A stretch of 46,765 bases of DNA, from assembly GCA_023481165.1 (NCBI GenBank), contig JAMCWO010000005.1, forward strand, positions 1 through 46,765. The letters run 5' to 3'. Every line of letters starts with the position of its first letter. The stretch's first letter is position 1. A program made the position numbers and the translations under genes. Positions 24,330-32,217 of this stretch are shown piece after piece. This DNA is from Planctomycetota bacterium (lineage in GTDB: Bacteria; Planctomycetota; Phycisphaerae; Sedimentisphaerales; Anaerobacaceae). Under the pieces are notes generated by a model that saw nothing but the letters and a program-made list of their open reading frames with translations, searched no databases and was not told the DNA's origin.

Positions 24330-25084
24330 TGGGCTTTGATGATCCCCCGATTCGTGACATCCTCGGCGATCCGCTGACCGGGCGGGACGGTCAGGAACTC
24401 CTCGTCGCTCCAGAGGCCGTCGACAAAGCGCTGCATCAGCCCGGCGTCGCCCTTGCATTCCTCATAGTCCCATTTCAGGAAGGCGGCACATTCGCGGGTG
24501 AAAGCCTTGTAGCCCTCAGAGTCGATCAGGCCCCAATCGACGTAGGTCGCCCAATTGTATTCCTTCATCCAGGTCTGCTCGACCTCCATGAGGTACTGGG
24601 CGTTATCCTCGCCATACTTCCGGACGTATTCTCGGAGGAGCAGATCATATCGTTCGCGGCTGGGCTGCCTGCCCGACTCGATCCAGCCGGGGCTGTACCA
24701 ATAGACGCCGCGATGCGAATCGAAGTACTCCTGGTAGCGGTCCTTCGAGCCGAGCAGCAGTGTGATGCAGTCGTGGGCCCGGGGGATGATGATGGGAATC
24801 TCGGCGCCAAGCCCGACCACGCCGTTGCTGCACAGACCATAACCGAGCAGCGATGCATCGTAGGGCCGGTCCTGGATATCGCGTGTCCGCTCCAATGCCT
24901 TCTGCACTTCCCGGCGCAGCCGGTCCGGCTCATCGTGCAGGCCCTGCGGCATCAGGACAATATCGACGACGTTCTTCGACCGCGCTGCGCAGAAGTACGC
25001 CTCGCGCTGCACGACTTTGCAGGCAATCAACTGCAGCCGTTTCGCATCGCCCTGCGGAATCATGATGTTGCTTGGGCCGATCAC
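24326..25084 (-). CDS. DUF1638 domain protein
   Basis: A 252-residue cytoplasmic protein: LQLIACKVVQREAYFCA, IVLMPQGLHDEP, LLGYGLCSNGVVGL, IIIPRAHDCITLLLGSK-RY. These Cys/His-containing blocks are the DUF1638 signature. The family is found beside corrinoid methyltransferases and UroD-like MtaA/CmuA proteins in anaerobes, as here; biochemical function is unknown. GTG overlaps the upstream stop in a GTGA; ATG 25063 is an alternative start. Confidence 0.85.
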   Translation of the reverse strand: MIGPSNIMIPQGDAKRLQLIACKVVQREAYFCAARSKNVVDIVLMPQGLHDEPDRLRREVQKALERTRDIQDRPYDASLLGYGLCSNGVVGLGAEIPIIIPRAHDCITLLLGSKDRYQEYFDSHRGVYWYSPGWIESGRQPSRERYDLLLREYVRKYGEDNAQYLMEVEQTWMKEYNWATYVDWGLIDSEGYKAFTRECAAFLKWDYEECKGDAGLMQRFVDGLWSDEEFLTVPPGQRIAEDVTNRGIIKAQ

Positions 25085-26088
25085 TGGTTCTGCAGGACCT
25101 CGATCATGGCGGCGATATTCTCCGGACGGGCATCGCGGGGGATGTCGTGCGAAGGCGAGGCGATGTAGCCGCCGTTGGCGCCGACAATGTCGAGCAGCCG
25201 CCGGACTTCATCCTTGACCTGCTGCACCGTCCCGAAGGGCAGGCTCCGCTGGATGCTGATCCCGCCGTAGAAGGTCAATGCATGGCCGTACCGCTGCTTC
25301 ATCTTATAGACGCTCATCACTTCCGGCTGGAACGGATTGAAAACATCGAGGCCGCACTCGATCATGTCGGGGAACAACTCATCGACCTTGCCACAGCAGT
25401 GGAGCATCGTGAACTTGCCCTTGGACTTGACCAGTTGGCACATCTGCCGGAACCGCGGCTTGATAAACTCGCGCCACAGACCCGGCCCCATCAGCACGCC
25501 GCGCTGATGGCCCCAGTCGTCGCCGAACCGGAAGATATCTACGTTGTGGGCACAGGCCCGTTCGATGATGCCCAGATTGAATTCGAGGATTCGGTCGAGC
25601 AAGGCGTTGATGAAAGGCTTATCCGCGGCCATTGCCATGAGAACATTTTCCATGCCCGCCAGCGTCCAGGCCCGCTCGAACAGCGCGAAGCCGAGGCTGA
25701 CGAGCACCGCGTTGTCCAGGCTCGACGCGATCACTTCATCGAAGGAGCCGTATCGTGCCGGATCGTTGGGGTCGGGAAAGTCGAAGCTACCCACGTTCTC
25801 GGGTGTAACGAGGCGATTACAGACGACCCCGATGTCTCTGTCGATTCGCCGGTCCCACTCGACCCCAAACTCATCCCGCCACGTGTCCGAGTCCACCTGG
25901 GTGTAACGGGCCTCGGGCGGATGCGGCCGCAGCCACGTGAAGCAGTTGCCCAGCTTGCTCTCGAACTCGGGATCGCCGTAGTACTCGACCATCCGGGCGT
26001 GCGCCGGTTGCGTGAAGCGGATATCGTACGGAACTTTGTCGGGCGAGCGGTGCTGAATCGCCGCCAATACACGCTCTCGATTGGTCAC
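25081..26088 (-). CDS. UroD-family (methylcobamide-methyltransferase-like) protein
   Basis: A 335-residue TIM-barrel protein of the uroporphyrinogen decarboxylase superfamily (NRERVLAAIQHRSPDKVPYDI at the N-terminus, FRFGDDWGHQRGVLMGP, LHCCGKVDELFPDMIECG, HDIPRDARPENIAAM). It lacks the heme-pathway context. Members linked to DUF1638 usually act in corrinoid-dependent methyl transfer; no corrinoid protein is encoded in the window. The HCCGKV motif may bind the zinc that activates a thiol acceptor. GTG start with AGGGG upstream. Confidence 0.88.
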   Translation of the reverse strand: MTNRERVLAAIQHRSPDKVPYDIRFTQPAHARMVEYYGDPEFESKLGNCFTWLRPHPPEARYTQVDSDTWRDEFGVEWDRRIDRDIGVVCNRLVTPENVGSFDFPDPNDPARYGSFDEVIASSLDNAVLVSLGFALFERAWTLAGMENVLMAMAADKPFINALLDRILEFNLGIIERACAHNVDIFRFGDDWGHQRGVLMGPGLWREFIKPRFRQMCQLVKSKGKFTMLHCCGKVDELFPDMIECGLDVFNPFQPEVMSVYKMKQRYGHALTFYGGISIQRSLPFGTVQQVKDEVRRLLDIVGANGGYIASPSHDIPRDARPENIAAMIEVLQNQ

Positions 26089-26117
26089 GTCACAGCCCCT
26101 GATTTATGATTTACGAT

Positions 26118-27089
26118 TTAAGCCGGAGCAAGGGCCTTTTCTACAGCCGCTTTCATCTTGGCCAAGCCAGTCTTCGCCACTTCCAGCGGGTCCTTCTGCC
26201 AATAGACCTGGCTGAATAGTTCAAGGGACAGGACCGTCTGCCCGCCCTTGGCGCGCAGGTCGCGCAGAATCTGGGTCAGTGGCGCGATGCCGTCGCCCGG
26301 CATGATTCGGTCACGATCGGCAATTTTGTCCCGCGGCGGGCTCGCCGGATAGTCGTTCATGTGCAGCACCGGCATGGCGGCGGCACTGATCATCTTCAAG
26401 CCGTTGAGATCCGAGCCCCCTTTGTAGATGTGGTACACATCGCCCAACAGGCCCGCCTTGGGATGACCGCTTTCGATCACCACGAACATGCACTCGCCGA
26501 GCCGGTGCAGATTCTTGGAGGACCCCCACAATTCCAGGATGGGAGTGACGCCCGTCTGGTCGCCAAGCTCCAAGAGGACCCGATAGCGCTCGGCTGCCTT
26601 CATCAGATCGAGGTCGGGGGCGTTGCTGCCGTTGGCGCCGGCCGGGGGAGCTGCGATGCGCTTGCCCCCGATCTGCGCTAGCAGGTCCATCTCGCGTTTG
26701 ACCTGCTCAACCCCCTTGGCCCGGGCGGCATCATCATCCACAATCCACTGCGGGAACGAGATTGCCCCTTCGACTGTCAGGCCGCGGTCTTCGATCTGCT
26801 TGCGGATGTCCGCGAGCTTGCCGCCGGCCTTGAGGTACTCCTGGATCGTCTGAATCCACGGCTCGATACCCGAGTAGCCGGCCTGCGCGGCAATATCGAT
26901 CTCCCTGGCCAAGCCCATCTTCTGGCCCCGAATGGTGCTCGCATTGAGACAATACTTGAAGGGCCCCGTGCTCCCTGTGCCGGCCGGCATTGACGCCGCC
27001 TCGGTGCGGCCGCCTGCCAAGAGGCCAGCCCCAAATGCCGCGCCGCAGACCCCCAGGAGACTCCGGCGGGATAGACTGTCCTGCTTCAT
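26118..27089 (-). CDS. Tat-exported sugar phosphate isomerase/epimerase-like TIM barrel
   Basis: About 323 residues. A twin-arginine signal (SLSRRSLLGVCGAAFGAGLL) is followed by a xylose-isomerase-like barrel: CLNASTIRGQKMGLAREI, GYSGIEPWI, then VTPILELWG, HPKAGLLGDVYHIYKGG and VLHMNDYPA, giving the metal-binding Glu, Asp and His positions. Such exported isomerase-like proteins are very numerous in Planctomycetota. Substrate unknown. ATG 27089 with GGGAG upstream is preferred to ATG 27110. Confidence 0.88.
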   Translation of the reverse strand: MKQDSLSRRSLLGVCGAAFGAGLLAGGRTEAASMPAGTGSTGPFKYCLNASTIRGQKMGLAREIDIAAQAGYSGIEPWIQTIQEYLKAGGKLADIRKQIEDRGLTVEGAISFPQWIVDDDAARAKGVEQVKREMDLLAQIGGKRIAAPPAGANGSNAPDLDLMKAAERYRVLLELGDQTGVTPILELWGSSKNLHRLGECMFVVIESGHPKAGLLGDVYHIYKGGSDLNGLKMISAAAMPVLHMNDYPASPPRDKIADRDRIMPGDGIAPLTQILRDLRAKGGQTVLSLELFSQVYWQKDPLEVAKTGLAKMKAAVEKALAPA

Positions 27090-27106
27090 TCTTTCACTCC
27101 CATGCA

Positions 27107-27415
27107 TCAAGCGATCAAGGCAAATGCTTCGACGGCCTCCATGCCTTCATGAATACCCAGGGCTCTGGCCTTTTCGTTCACCTTGGTGACTTTGCGATTC
27201 GGGAACCGATCCAGCGTCCCGATGGGATTCTGCGGCGTGCTCTCGACGAGGGCCGCCGCCGCTCCATAGCGTTGGCAGGTCTCGATATCGAGCGCAGGGC
27301 ATGCCAGGAATCCCTTGGTCCCGGTGACCATGAGAATACTGAACCCGGGCCAGCGGGTCTGAATCCCCTCGACCGGACCGTTCGGCGTCTGATAAATCTT
27401 TGTATGGGCTTCCAT
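27107..27415 (-). CDS. DUF1805 (YunC-like) protein
   Basis: About 102 residues. A small alpha/beta protein with FSILMVTGTKGFLACPALDI, RYGAAAALV and KARALGIHEGMEAVEAFAL, matching DUF1805/YunC. Function unknown. ATG 27415 follows GAGGA at a good distance; the upstream extension of the frame encodes a repeat and is rejected. It is 17 nt before the isomerase-like gene. Confidence 0.8.
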   Translation of the reverse strand: MEAHTKIYQTPNGPVEGIQTRWPGFSILMVTGTKGFLACPALDIETCQRYGAAAALVESTPQNPIGTLDRFPNRKVTKVNEKARALGIHEGMEAVEAFALIA

Positions 27416-27426
27416 GATAAATCCTC

Positions 27427-27485
27427 GTAGGGGCGGCCCCCGGTGGCCGCCCTCTGGATGGGCAGACACAGGGGTCTACCCCTAC
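27427..27485. repeat. Inverted-terminus GTAGGGG...CCCCTAC element with hairpin
   Basis: A 59-bp element bounded by GTAGGGG (27427) and CCCCTAC (27479), containing an 8-bp hairpin GGGCGGCC/GGCCGCCC with a 6-nt loop. It lies between the phosphomannomutase stop and the DUF1805 start. A related short palindrome is at 29556-29573. It could also act as a terminator, though no T-run follows. Confidence 0.6.
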
Positions 27486-27509
27486 ACACTTCCAACTTCA
27501 CGCTTCCCA

Positions 27510-28880
27510 TTATATCGGCGTGCCGAGTTGCTGCTCGATCTCGGCGAGCTTCTCTTTCAGCAGTTCTGGGGTTTTGGCCTCCACGTTCAAGCGCAGCAGC
27601 GGCTCGGTGTTGCTCGGCCGGCAGTTAAACCACCATTCCTTGAAACCGACGGTGACACCGTCCAAGTAATCGACTTGTCCCTCGCTGTAGCGGCGGGCCA
27701 ACTCCTCCATCTTGGTCTCTTTGTTGTCCACCTTGAAATTGATCTCACCGCTGCTGGCGTACCGGCGCAGCGGCCGGATCAACTCGCTCATGGCCTTGCT
27801 GGCGGCATCGACCACATTCAGGGTGTGCACCATCGTAATCATGGCCGAGTCGGCGTAGAAGTTCTGTTCGTAGTAGTAATGGCCGGACAACTCGCCGCCG
27901 AAGATGGCGTGCGTGTCGCGCATGGCCTTTTTCATGTAGGCGTGCCCGACGCGCTCCCGCCGGGGCGTCCCGCCGTACTTGATGATCTCTTCCATCACCA
28001 CCCGGCTGCTCCGCAGATCGTATACGATAGCCGACTTCGGTTTCTTTTCGAGGAAGTACGGCACGAGCAGCGCCGTCAGCAGGTCGCAGGGGATCGTCGT
28101 GCCGTTCTCATCGACTAGGATCATCCGGTCGGCGTCGCCATCGAAGCAGATTCCGAGGGCGCAGCCCTCCTTCTTCACCGTGGCCTTGACTTGCGCGAGG
28201 CTCTTGTCCTTCAGCGGGTCGGGATCATGCTTGAACTTGCCCGCATGCTCGAAGTTGAGCGCGACGATCTCCAGCGGCAGGTCGCCGAACAACAGCGGCA
28301 CCGCCTTGCCCGCCATGCCGTTCGAGGCATCGATGGCGATCTTCCTCTTGCGCAGGCTGGGCCGGAGGAACTGCAGGACATGCTTCTTGTATTCAGGCCA
28401 CAGGTCCCGCCGCTCCAGGGAACCGGTGGGGTTGCCCTTGGTGTGCAGCAGAGCGGTCGCCAAGTGCTTGATCTCCTTGAGGCCGGTATCGACACCAATC
28501 GGGACGGCCCCCTTGCCGGAGATCTTGAAGCCGTTGTACTTGGCCGGGTTATGGGACGCCGTGACCTGCACGCCGCCGCATGTCCCCAGATGGTTGATGG
28601 CAAAGTACATCTGGGGCGTGTCGATCATCCCAATATCGATTACCGCGATGCTGGCGGACCGGATACCCTCGATCAGGGCCTGCGCCAGCGGTTCGCTGTG
28701 TGTTCTCATGTCCCGGCCGACACACAGGGCCGTCGATCCGGGGCGCCCGCGATCATAGCCCTTGATCAGCGGCGGCAGATACCGCGCCGCGGCATGCCCG
28801 ATCTTCCACGCATCTTCTTCGCTTATCTCATCGGGGTATACTCCCCGGATGTCATACGCCTTGAAGATCTCCGGATTCAT
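27510..28880 (-). CDS. Phosphomannomutase/phosphoglucomutase
   Basis: A 456-residue alpha-D-phosphohexomutase interconverting hexose 1- and 6-phosphates for polysaccharide and LPS precursors. The phospho-Ser loop VTASHNPAKYNG (about residue 108), the metal loop CFDGDADRM, the sugar loop FGGELSGHYYY and the phosphate loop CRPSNTEPLLRLN are all intact. Closest in layout to AlgC/ManB dual-specificity enzymes. ATG 28880 has AAAGGAG 8-9 nt upstream; the GTG three codons earlier is too close to the SD. Confidence 0.95.
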   Translation of the reverse strand: MNPEIFKAYDIRGVYPDEISEEDAWKIGHAAARYLPPLIKGYDRGRPGSTALCVGRDMRTHSEPLAQALIEGIRSASIAVIDIGMIDTPQMYFAINHLGTCGGVQVTASHNPAKYNGFKISGKGAVPIGVDTGLKEIKHLATALLHTKGNPTGSLERRDLWPEYKKHVLQFLRPSLRKRKIAIDASNGMAGKAVPLLFGDLPLEIVALNFEHAGKFKHDPDPLKDKSLAQVKATVKKEGCALGICFDGDADRMILVDENGTTIPCDLLTALLVPYFLEKKPKSAIVYDLRSSRVVMEEIIKYGGTPRRERVGHAYMKKAMRDTHAIFGGELSGHYYYEQNFYADSAMITMVHTLNVVDAASKAMSELIRPLRRYASSGEINFKVDNKETKMEELARRYSEGQVDYLDGVTVGFKEWWFNCRPSNTEPLLRLNVEAKTPELLKEKLAEIEQQLGTPI

Positions 28881-29571
28881 GACACTCACTCCTTTTGGTC
28901 ATAAGCAAAGCAGTATGGGCATCGTGGGGCCCCCAATGCACAATGCCGCCCCCGATCGGGTCGGGGGCAGGCTCCCTCCGCGAAGGCGGGGGTGGGGACC
29001 CCTGGCCCATGCTACGTCGGTTCGCTAGAGTCTACCATATCCACCGTGCCAGACAAGACGGCTTTTCGTCCATTTCGGCATTCTTGACGGCCGGACTGTC
29101 TTGTGTGCCACCATCCTGGGCGGGAAATCCCCTTCCGGGTCATGCTGGTCGGTAACGATTATGGGAACGAGTTGTCGTATATGTGGAGCCCCTGCTGCGT
29201 CCTGGAGGGACAAGCGACCCTGGCGGGCCAACTCACGCGGCTGGTCCTCTTCTCGAACGGATTCAGCGGCTCGTTTACCCACGGCGTGCTTGGCCCTGCT
29301 GCTGCCCGGCGCCGAAGACGGCAGCACGCCCGTCTGCAAGGTAATCAAGACCGATTGGCAAGCAACGACATTGGCCGTCGGCTGCCCTTGTTGTCTCTTG
29401 CCCTGGGGCAGCGCGCCGGTATCATAGACAATATGACCGAACATGTGTGTGGGTCCCCAAACGCATGATTCCGCGTTTGGGAGCCCTATCCCGCTCATCC
29501 GCCTGTCCCACGCCGTGCTCTTGCAGAAGCCTTGGCCGCACCAATGATCCTCGGCAGGGGCGAATTCGCCC
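28881..29571 (-). other. 691-bp region without recognisable gene
   Basis: Open frames exist on both strands (for example 29025-29624 minus and 29103-29468 plus), but none has a good SD or recognisable domain. The right end carries two inverted palindromic repeats and an 18-nt palindrome. The middle (about 29035-29440) is of gene-like composition and may be a decayed gene or a larger repeat element; I cannot say which. Confidence 0.5.
29451..29486 (+). repeat. Palindromic repeat, copy 1 (CCCAAACGC hairpin)
   Basis: GGGTCCCCAAACGC, 8-nt loop, GCGTTTGGGAGCCC: a 9-bp stem with GGGTCC/GGAGCCC shoulders. The reverse complement of this element is copy 2. Confidence 0.75.
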
Positions 29572-29573
29572 CT
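29556..29573. repeat. 18-nt perfect palindrome (AGGGGCGAATTCGCCCCT)
   Basis: Perfectly self-complementary, placed between the two hairpin copies and touching the DUF302 stop. Related to the GTAGGGG/CCCCTAC element at 27427-27485. Confidence 0.7.
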
Positions 29574-30018
29574 ACGGTCCGGGCTCCCAAACGCGTTCCT
29601 TCGCGTTTGGGGTCCCGGCGGCACCGACCGGCTGCAGCGAATCGATGACGTTCTTCAATCTCCATTCCACATCTTTGGCGATGCGATGAAGGTCCAGGTT
29701 GTCGATCATTTGCATGGCCACCGTCGGCCGAATTACCCCCACGACCGTGCCGCCCTCGCTCTCATAGACAACCACATTGCACGGCAGCAGCAGTCCGATG
29801 TTCTCCTCCGCCATGATCGCTTTACAGGCGTTGACCGCATCGCAGGCACCGATGATCACGTAATTCCGGAAGTCGATGCCCAGCTTCTCTTCAAATTTCC
29901 GTTTCATGTCAAGCGTCATCAGGATGCCAAAGCCCTGGCTCTGCAACTGCTCCTTGACCAATTCCACCACGGACTCAAAATCCATGTCCAACCATTTTGT
30001 ATATCCATAACTGATCAT
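29572..30018 (-). CDS. DUF302 family protein
   Basis: A 148-residue protein: YTKWLDMDFESVVELVKEQL, GFGILMTLDMKRKFEEKLG, YVIIGACDAVNACKAI, LLLPCNVVVYE then VVGVIRPTVAMQMI match DUF302, a fold often found near metal or sulfur metabolism genes. Function unknown. ATG 30018 has AGGAG upstream. Its last 14 or so codons come from a palindromic repeat, so the natural C-terminus may have been replaced. It lies 170 nt downstream of the hydrogenase operon. Confidence 0.9.
   Translation of the reverse strand: MISYGYTKWLDMDFESVVELVKEQLQSQGFGILMTLDMKRKFEEKLGIDFRNYVIIGACDAVNACKAIMAEENIGLLLPCNVVVYESEGGTVVGVIRPTVAMQMIDNLDLHRIAKDVEWRLKNVIDSLQPVGAAGTPNAKERVWEPGP
29581..29616 (-). repeat. Palindromic repeat, copy 2, inside the 3' end of the DUF302 gene
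   Basis: GGGCTCCCAAACGCG, 6-nt loop, CGCGTTTGGGGTCCC: a 10-bp perfect stem. It is the inverted counterpart of copy 1 and encodes the last residues (GTPNAKERVWEP) of the DUF302 protein. Confidence 0.8.
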
Positions 30019-30187
30019 CGCGCATCTCCTGGGAAGAGAGTTTGAAGTTGGAAATCTCAAGTTTCCAGTCGCGCCACTTCCGACTTCACACTTCCCACTT
30101 CATACTTTCATGCCAATCCTGCTTACGGCATCGCCTCGTCCGGGGGCGTAATAGGATTTTGCTCATACGGCTCCGGGAAGATTCTGC

Positions 30188-31474
30188 TTAGTGCACAGAG
30201 CAGGAAAAGCAGGGATCGTAGGCACGGACAAGTTGCTCACAGAGCAGCCGCAGCTTGCCGCGGTCCAAGTCCCGGCGCTCGCTGACCAACTCCTTCAGGT
30301 CGCGCTCGATGACCAGGAAGTTGTGGGCTGTCGGCGTGACGATCTTGGCCTGCTCGACCACGCCCTTGCGATTGATCCGGTACCAGTGGTAGAGCAGGCC
30401 GCGCGGAGCCTCGGTGGCGGCGCCGCCTGCGCCGGGCTCGGGGCTGGCATCGATCTCCTCCTCCTCGAATACCCGGGACTCCAGAATCCCGATGCACTGC
30501 TCGATACCTTCCACGATCTCCAGGCTCTGGGCCAGGTTGTTGTTGAAGGGATTGTGGTTCGGCTCCCGCAAACCCGCACACACCTCGTGGGCGAGAGATT
30601 TCGTCCGGTCGGCCAGCTCATCAAACTTGTTGCTTAGCCGGGCCAAGGCCCCCACGCGGAAGATGTTCCGGCCCGCGATGGCAGATTGCTTGGCGAACGC
30701 GTACGGCACCTCCCATTCCTTGAAATGGGCGTCGTAGTCGTCCACGGAGATGTCCAGTCCCCGGTCGGAGACAATGCGGCCCTCATTGAAGGAGTATCGG
30801 TTCTCGGTGTTCAGCGCCACGTTCTCGCAAGGGGCGAAGAACTCCGGGAGCTGAAAGTCGACCACGTCGCGGACCGCCTGCTCGGCGTCCGCCCGGATCG
30901 ATCGTAATTCTTCGAGGACCCCGCCGAACTCGTCGGGATGGGGAATGGAGGTGAAGCCCCCCGGTAGATGAGTGACCGGATGAAGCGGCCGCCCCCCGAT
31001 CAACCCGCTCAAATGGTTCATCACATTCTTCATACGGATGAAGCGGGCCATCTCGTCCGGGAAGCGCTCCAGCATCCCCGTGATGCCGGGGTAACCGTAA
31101 TAGTCCGGCATTGCCAGCGTGTACAAATGGACCAAGTGGCTGGCGACGATCTGACTGACGGCCAAGAGATGGCGCAGGACGGTCGTCTGCTCGCTGACTT
31201 GGATGCCCGTCGCTTTCTCCACGGCCAGGATCGCCGTCGTCATGTGGGAGATCGGGCAGATCCCGCAGATGCGCGAGACGATGTCGCCGACTTCGTTGTA
31301 CTTGCGGCCAACCAGAAAGCCTTCGAAGAACCGGGGCGGCTCAAAGATCTTCAGTTGCAGAAGCGGCGCGCCGTCCAACTCGACCGTCAGAGCGGTTTCG
31401 CCTTCGACGCGCGCCAGGTAATCGATTTCTATTTTTGCACCACGTCCCACCGTCGCACCTGTCCTGGCTTCCAC
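30188..31474 (-). CDS. [NiFe]-hydrogenase large (alpha) subunit, group 3-like
   Basis: About 428 residues, the catalytic subunit of a cytoplasmic hydrogenase. Ni ligands are in RICGICPISH (L1) and DPCFSCSVH (L2). The protein stops exactly at the His of L2, so there is no C-terminal extension for a maturation protease to remove. N-terminal DYLARVEGE is also typical. The gene overlaps the small-subunit gene by about 46 nt; GTG 31474 has GGAG 8 nt upstream, but GTG 31450 is possible. Gene order B-G-D-A matches the sulfhydrogenase operons of Thermococcales (group 3b). No maturation genes are seen in the window. Confidence 0.93.
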   Translation of the reverse strand: MEARTGATVGRGAKIEIDYLARVEGETALTVELDGAPLLQLKIFEPPRFFEGFLVGRKYNEVGDIVSRICGICPISHMTTAILAVEKATGIQVSEQTTVLRHLLAVSQIVASHLVHLYTLAMPDYYGYPGITGMLERFPDEMARFIRMKNVMNHLSGLIGGRPLHPVTHLPGGFTSIPHPDEFGGVLEELRSIRADAEQAVRDVVDFQLPEFFAPCENVALNTENRYSFNEGRIVSDRGLDISVDDYDAHFKEWEVPYAFAKQSAIAGRNIFRVGALARLSNKFDELADRTKSLAHEVCAGLREPNHNPFNNNLAQSLEIVEGIEQCIGILESRVFEEEEIDASPEPGAGGAATEAPRGLLYHWYRINRKGVVEQAKIVTPTAHNFLVIERDLKELVSERRDLDRGKLRLLCEQLVRAYDPCFSCSVH

Positions 31475-32217
31475 TCCACCGTGGGTTCTCCGAATTCCGT
31501 AAATCGTCGGCAGATGTCCTCTTCGCTCAGCCCCATCTTGGCAAACCGGTTGGCCAGAGCCCGGGCGTGGGCGTTCTTCATCGGCCCCCAGCAGCCGTAG
31601 CACTCCCGATCATGGGAGGGGCACAGTGCGCCGCAACCCGCATTGGTCACCGGCCCCATGCAGGGCCAGTGGTAGGCCACCAGCACGCAGATGTTGTGCT
31701 GGAGCTTGCACTCGACGCATACCGGGTACTGGATGAACTCCGGTCGCTTGCCCAGCAGCAGCGAGGTCACGAACTCCGCCAAGTCGCGCTCGCCCATGGG
31801 GCAGCCCTTGATATAACCGTCCACCGGCACGTACTGATCGACCGAATGGGCCCGGATGGACGTGAGCCTCGACGTGTCCTCGTAGACCCGGCTCTGAATC
31901 GTGTATTCCTGCTCATTGTTCTTGATGGCCGGCACGCCCCCGCAGACGGCGCAGGACCCGATGGGGATCACGTACGTGGTGACGCTCCGGATCTTGCGCA
32001 ACTGCTCGATCTGCCATTGTTCGGTGATGGTCCCCTCGATCAGGGCCACGTCGAAGGGCCCCTCCTCGACGCCGCCCGATTGGAGCATCCGGCAGAACAC
32101 GATCTCGACTTTGCCGAGGGTCTCGAGCACGTGCTTCTGGAAGAAGATCAATTGGAACTCGCAGCCCGCACAGCAGCTATATTTGAAAACACCGATTCTC
32201 GGCTTGCCATCGCTCAT
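31429..32217 (-). CDS. [NiFe]-hydrogenase small (delta) subunit
   Basis: A 262-residue electron-transfer subunit. The N-terminal KYSCCAGCEFQL holds the proximal cluster cysteines, with further Cys in IGSCAVCGGVP, GYIKGCPMGE and CVECKLQHN-C / GCGALCPSHDRECYGCWGP. No Tat signal, as expected for soluble group 3 enzymes. ATG 32217 overlaps the gamma-subunit stop in an ATGA. It passes electrons between the NiFe site and the gamma/beta diaphorase subunits. Confidence 0.93.
   Translation of the reverse strand: MSDGKPRIGVFKYSCCAGCEFQLIFFQKHVLETLGKVEIVFCRMLQSGGVEEGPFDVALIEGTITEQWQIEQLRKIRSVTTYVIPIGSCAVCGGVPAIKNNEQEYTIQSRVYEDTSRLTSIRAHSVDQYVPVDGYIKGCPMGERDLAEFVTSLLLGKRPEFIQYPVCVECKLQHNICVLVAYHWPCMGPVTNAGCGALCPSHDRECYGCWGPMKNAHARALANRFAKMGLSEEDICRRFTEFGEPTVEWKPGQVRRWDVVQK

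Noticed and set aside
28881-29571. Insertion sequence in the gap before the phosphomannomutase gene
   Set aside because: No transposase motif or target duplication could be identified; only hairpin repeats at one end.
29025-29624. 199-codon minus-strand ORF
   Set aside because: No SD, no known domain, and it begins within repeats and overlaps the DUF302 3' end; coding status cannot be supported.
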